Shown here: piece after piece, positions 4,217 through 5,624 of the stretch
Layout of the letters: each line of letters opens with the position of its first letter
How positions within the stretch are numbered: position 1 is the stretch's first letter
Assembly: GCA_038131165.1 (NCBI GenBank)
Contig: JAYPOZ010000170.1
Location: 1 to 5,624, forward strand
Source of the DNA: UBA6544 sp038131165
GTDB lineage: Bacteria > Pseudomonadota > Alphaproteobacteria > UBA8366
Direction of reading: 5' to 3'
DNA length: 5,624 nt
The notes under the pieces: generated by a model
What the model was told of the DNA's origin: nothing
Seen by the model: only the letters and a program-made list of their open reading frames with translations
Database searches by the model: none
Made by a program: the position numbers and the translations under genes

Positions 4217-5624
4217 TTAGGTCTTTAAGGTGAGTTGCGGAATTTCCGACATATGGCTCCGAGCTTCGCGAATTCGGGCGATGGTCTCCTGCCGGACGTC
4301 AATGGCGCGACGGTAAAACTTTACCGCTTCGTTCGGATTGCCGCCGTCCTCCAACAATTGACCGGCCATTTCGTAGAATTCGACATTTCCCGGGTCGATC
4401 TGCAGTGCAGACATCATGGCGTTTTCGGCTTCATGCTGTTTACCCTGGGTAGCTAGAATCATGGCCAAATCCGCAAAAGCGCCAGCGTCTTTCGGCGCAA
4501 TAGCGAGGGCCCGGCGAAAGGCGAGCTCTGCCTCGGAGATGCGACCGAGATTTTGGAGAATATGGCCGTAGGTGACGTAGTAGTTTGCGCGATCACCGGC
4601 GACGGAGATCGCCTTTCCAACCAACTTTTCGGCAGTCTCCGGCTTCTCTGCCTGTTGCGCGATGATGGCGAGCATATGCCAAGCATCGGAATGCCCCGGG
4701 TCCTTACTGACGATGTGCTGATAGATACTGGTGGCGTCCTCTATACGGCCGGTCATTTGGAGTCTGACGCCGGTTTCGAACACATCCTCTCTTTCTTCCG
4801 TCAGGTCGTCGCTGTTGTCGGCGTCGCCGATCGTGTTCAAATACGTCGCCATCTGCTCAAACTCGCGGCGTAAGACTTCGAAATCATCCTCCTCCCAGAT
4901 AAATTTCTGCAAGGGTCCGAGATAGTTTGACTGTCCTCCCGGCTCGATACCTATGGACGCCAGCATTAACGGTGTACTCGCGTCGGCGCTCTCCGTGAGC
5001 ATCTTGAAGGTGAGAGAACGAATACCGTTACCGTGCCAGCAAAGTGAATTCGGCCCATTGGGTACCATCATGTTTAGCCAAGCGCGCTGGTAGATGGCCA
5101 TTCGGACATCCACATTCAGGGAAGCCGCCGGGAAACAGGGGAAGTCCTCGAACGCTTCTTCGCTTTCGGTGAACAATGCTTCGGTATCACGGATGAAAAC
5201 CGGTTGGTATTCTTTCGGATCCAATGAACCGGCAAATTTAAGCCATTCAGCCACGTTGCTGTTACGCGCTACACTGTAGCTGGTCTCACGCAATGTGATG
5301 GCGACGACTTTTCGATTGCCTGCGGCACGCTGAAGCCATGTCTCGACGTATTCAAGGGCTTGGTCGGAGGCTTTGAACTTTGGAATATCCATGCCTCGGG
5401 CGGAAGCGGAGGTGATGCCGGACCAAAGGAATTTTCCACGTGGCGCATCGGTTCGATAGCCTGCGGGGAAGGTATGTCGGGCCAGTTTGCCTTCAATTTG
5501 CCGCGCTTCCTCGCGCGAGTTGCAGACAAAGATAGAAACGCGGGAATCCAAGAGACCGCAAACTGGCAGCAGAATATTTTGTAGCCGCCAGTCCTTGTTG
5601 AGGGTGGAGTAGGGTGCGTCGTCG
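4217..5624 (-). CDS. TPR-repeat protein with a possible glycosyltransferase-like N-terminal region, partial (start off the right edge)
   Basis: About 468 residues are visible. The frame has no stop up to position 5624, so the gene begins outside the window. The first in-window start-like codon, a TTG at 5551, lacks a ribosome site and is probably internal. The C-terminal part (about 4786-4277) holds five consecutive 34-residue TPR units, with pattern residues such as TGRIEDATSIYQHIV, LGRISEAELAFRRALAIAP and GNPNEAVKFYRRAID. A 19-residue tail follows. TPRs form a helical solenoid for protein-protein contact. Upstream, AITLRETSYSVARNSNVAEW (near 5302-5243) and VFIRDTE (near 5200-5180) resemble a strand-helix Rossmann half as seen in GT-B glycosyltransferases. 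A linker rich in D and E joins the halves. There is no signal peptide or membrane segment in the visible part. The TPR call is firm, while the glycosyltransferase resemblance is weak. The gene converges on the alcohol dehydrogenase and is probably unrelated to it. Confidence 0.85.
   Translation of the reverse strand, partial: DDAPYSTLNKDWRLQNILLPVCGLLDSRVSIFVCNSREEARQIEGKLARHTFPAGYRTDAPRGKFLWSGITSASARGMDIPKFKASDQALEYVETWLQRAAGNRKVVAITLRETSYSVARNSNVAEWLKFAGSLDPKEYQPVFIRDTEALFTESEEAFEDFPCFPAASLNVDVRMAIYQRAWLNMMVPNGPNSLCWHGNGIRSLTFKMLTESADASTPLMLASIGIEPGGQSNYLGPLQKFIWEEDDFEVLRREFEQMATYLNTIGDADNSDDLTEEREDVFETGVRLQMTGRIEDATSIYQHIVSKDPGHSDAWHMLAIIAQQAEKPETAEKLVGKAISVAGDRANYYVTYGHILQNLGRISEAELAFRRALAIAPKDAGAFADLAMILATQGKQHEAENAMMSALQIDPGNVEFYEMAGQLLEDGGNPNEAVKFYRRAIDVRQETIARIREARSHMSEIPQLTLKT

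Noticed and set aside
4211..4226. A possible intrinsic terminator between the convergent genes.
   Set aside because: The stem is only four base pairs with no GC-rich core, and only three T residues follow.

Overview
The window reads as chromosomal DNA from a GC-rich proteobacterium, most likely an alphaproteobacterium. This is inferred from codon use (many C/G third positions), purine-rich Shine-Dalgarno sites, and the style of the ICL/PEP-mutase, LeuB-like and TPR proteins. No rRNA, tRNA, CRISPR array, insertion sequence or phage gene is visible. No database search could be run, so all family calls rest on motifs read by eye.

Left edge (1-406, minus strand): a 52-codon ORF is followed, in the same reading frame and directly after its TGA, by a second coding-like stretch that runs off the left edge. 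The second stretch looks like a ribbon-helix-helix DNA-binding protein. The two pieces are either a small two-gene operon or one gene cut by a nonsense codon. A gene-free stretch of about 300 bases (407-705) follows and separates these genes from the plus-strand genes.

Centre (706-4199, plus strand): first a small two-helix membrane protein, then three enzyme genes that look like one transcription unit. They are an isocitrate lyase/PEP-mutase superfamily carbon-carbon lyase with the KKCGH catalytic motif, an isopropylmalate-dehydrogenase-like oxidative decarboxylase whose start overlaps the lyase stop by one base (TGATG), and a medium-chain zinc alcohol dehydrogenase. Each has a clear Shine-Dalgarno sequence. 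Together they suggest a short route for handling a branched or alkyl-substituted malate-type acid. One enzyme would cleave such an acid, one would oxidise and decarboxylate it, and one would interconvert an alcohol and a carbonyl compound. The substrate is unknown. The LeuB-like protein has altered residues in two normally conserved motifs, which argues against a plain leucine-biosynthesis role.

Right part (4217-5624, minus strand): a convergent gene, only 17 bases from the dehydrogenase stop, encodes a protein with about five C-terminal TPR repeats behind a region that may be glycosyltransferase-like. Its reading frame stays open past the right edge, so the gene is partial here.
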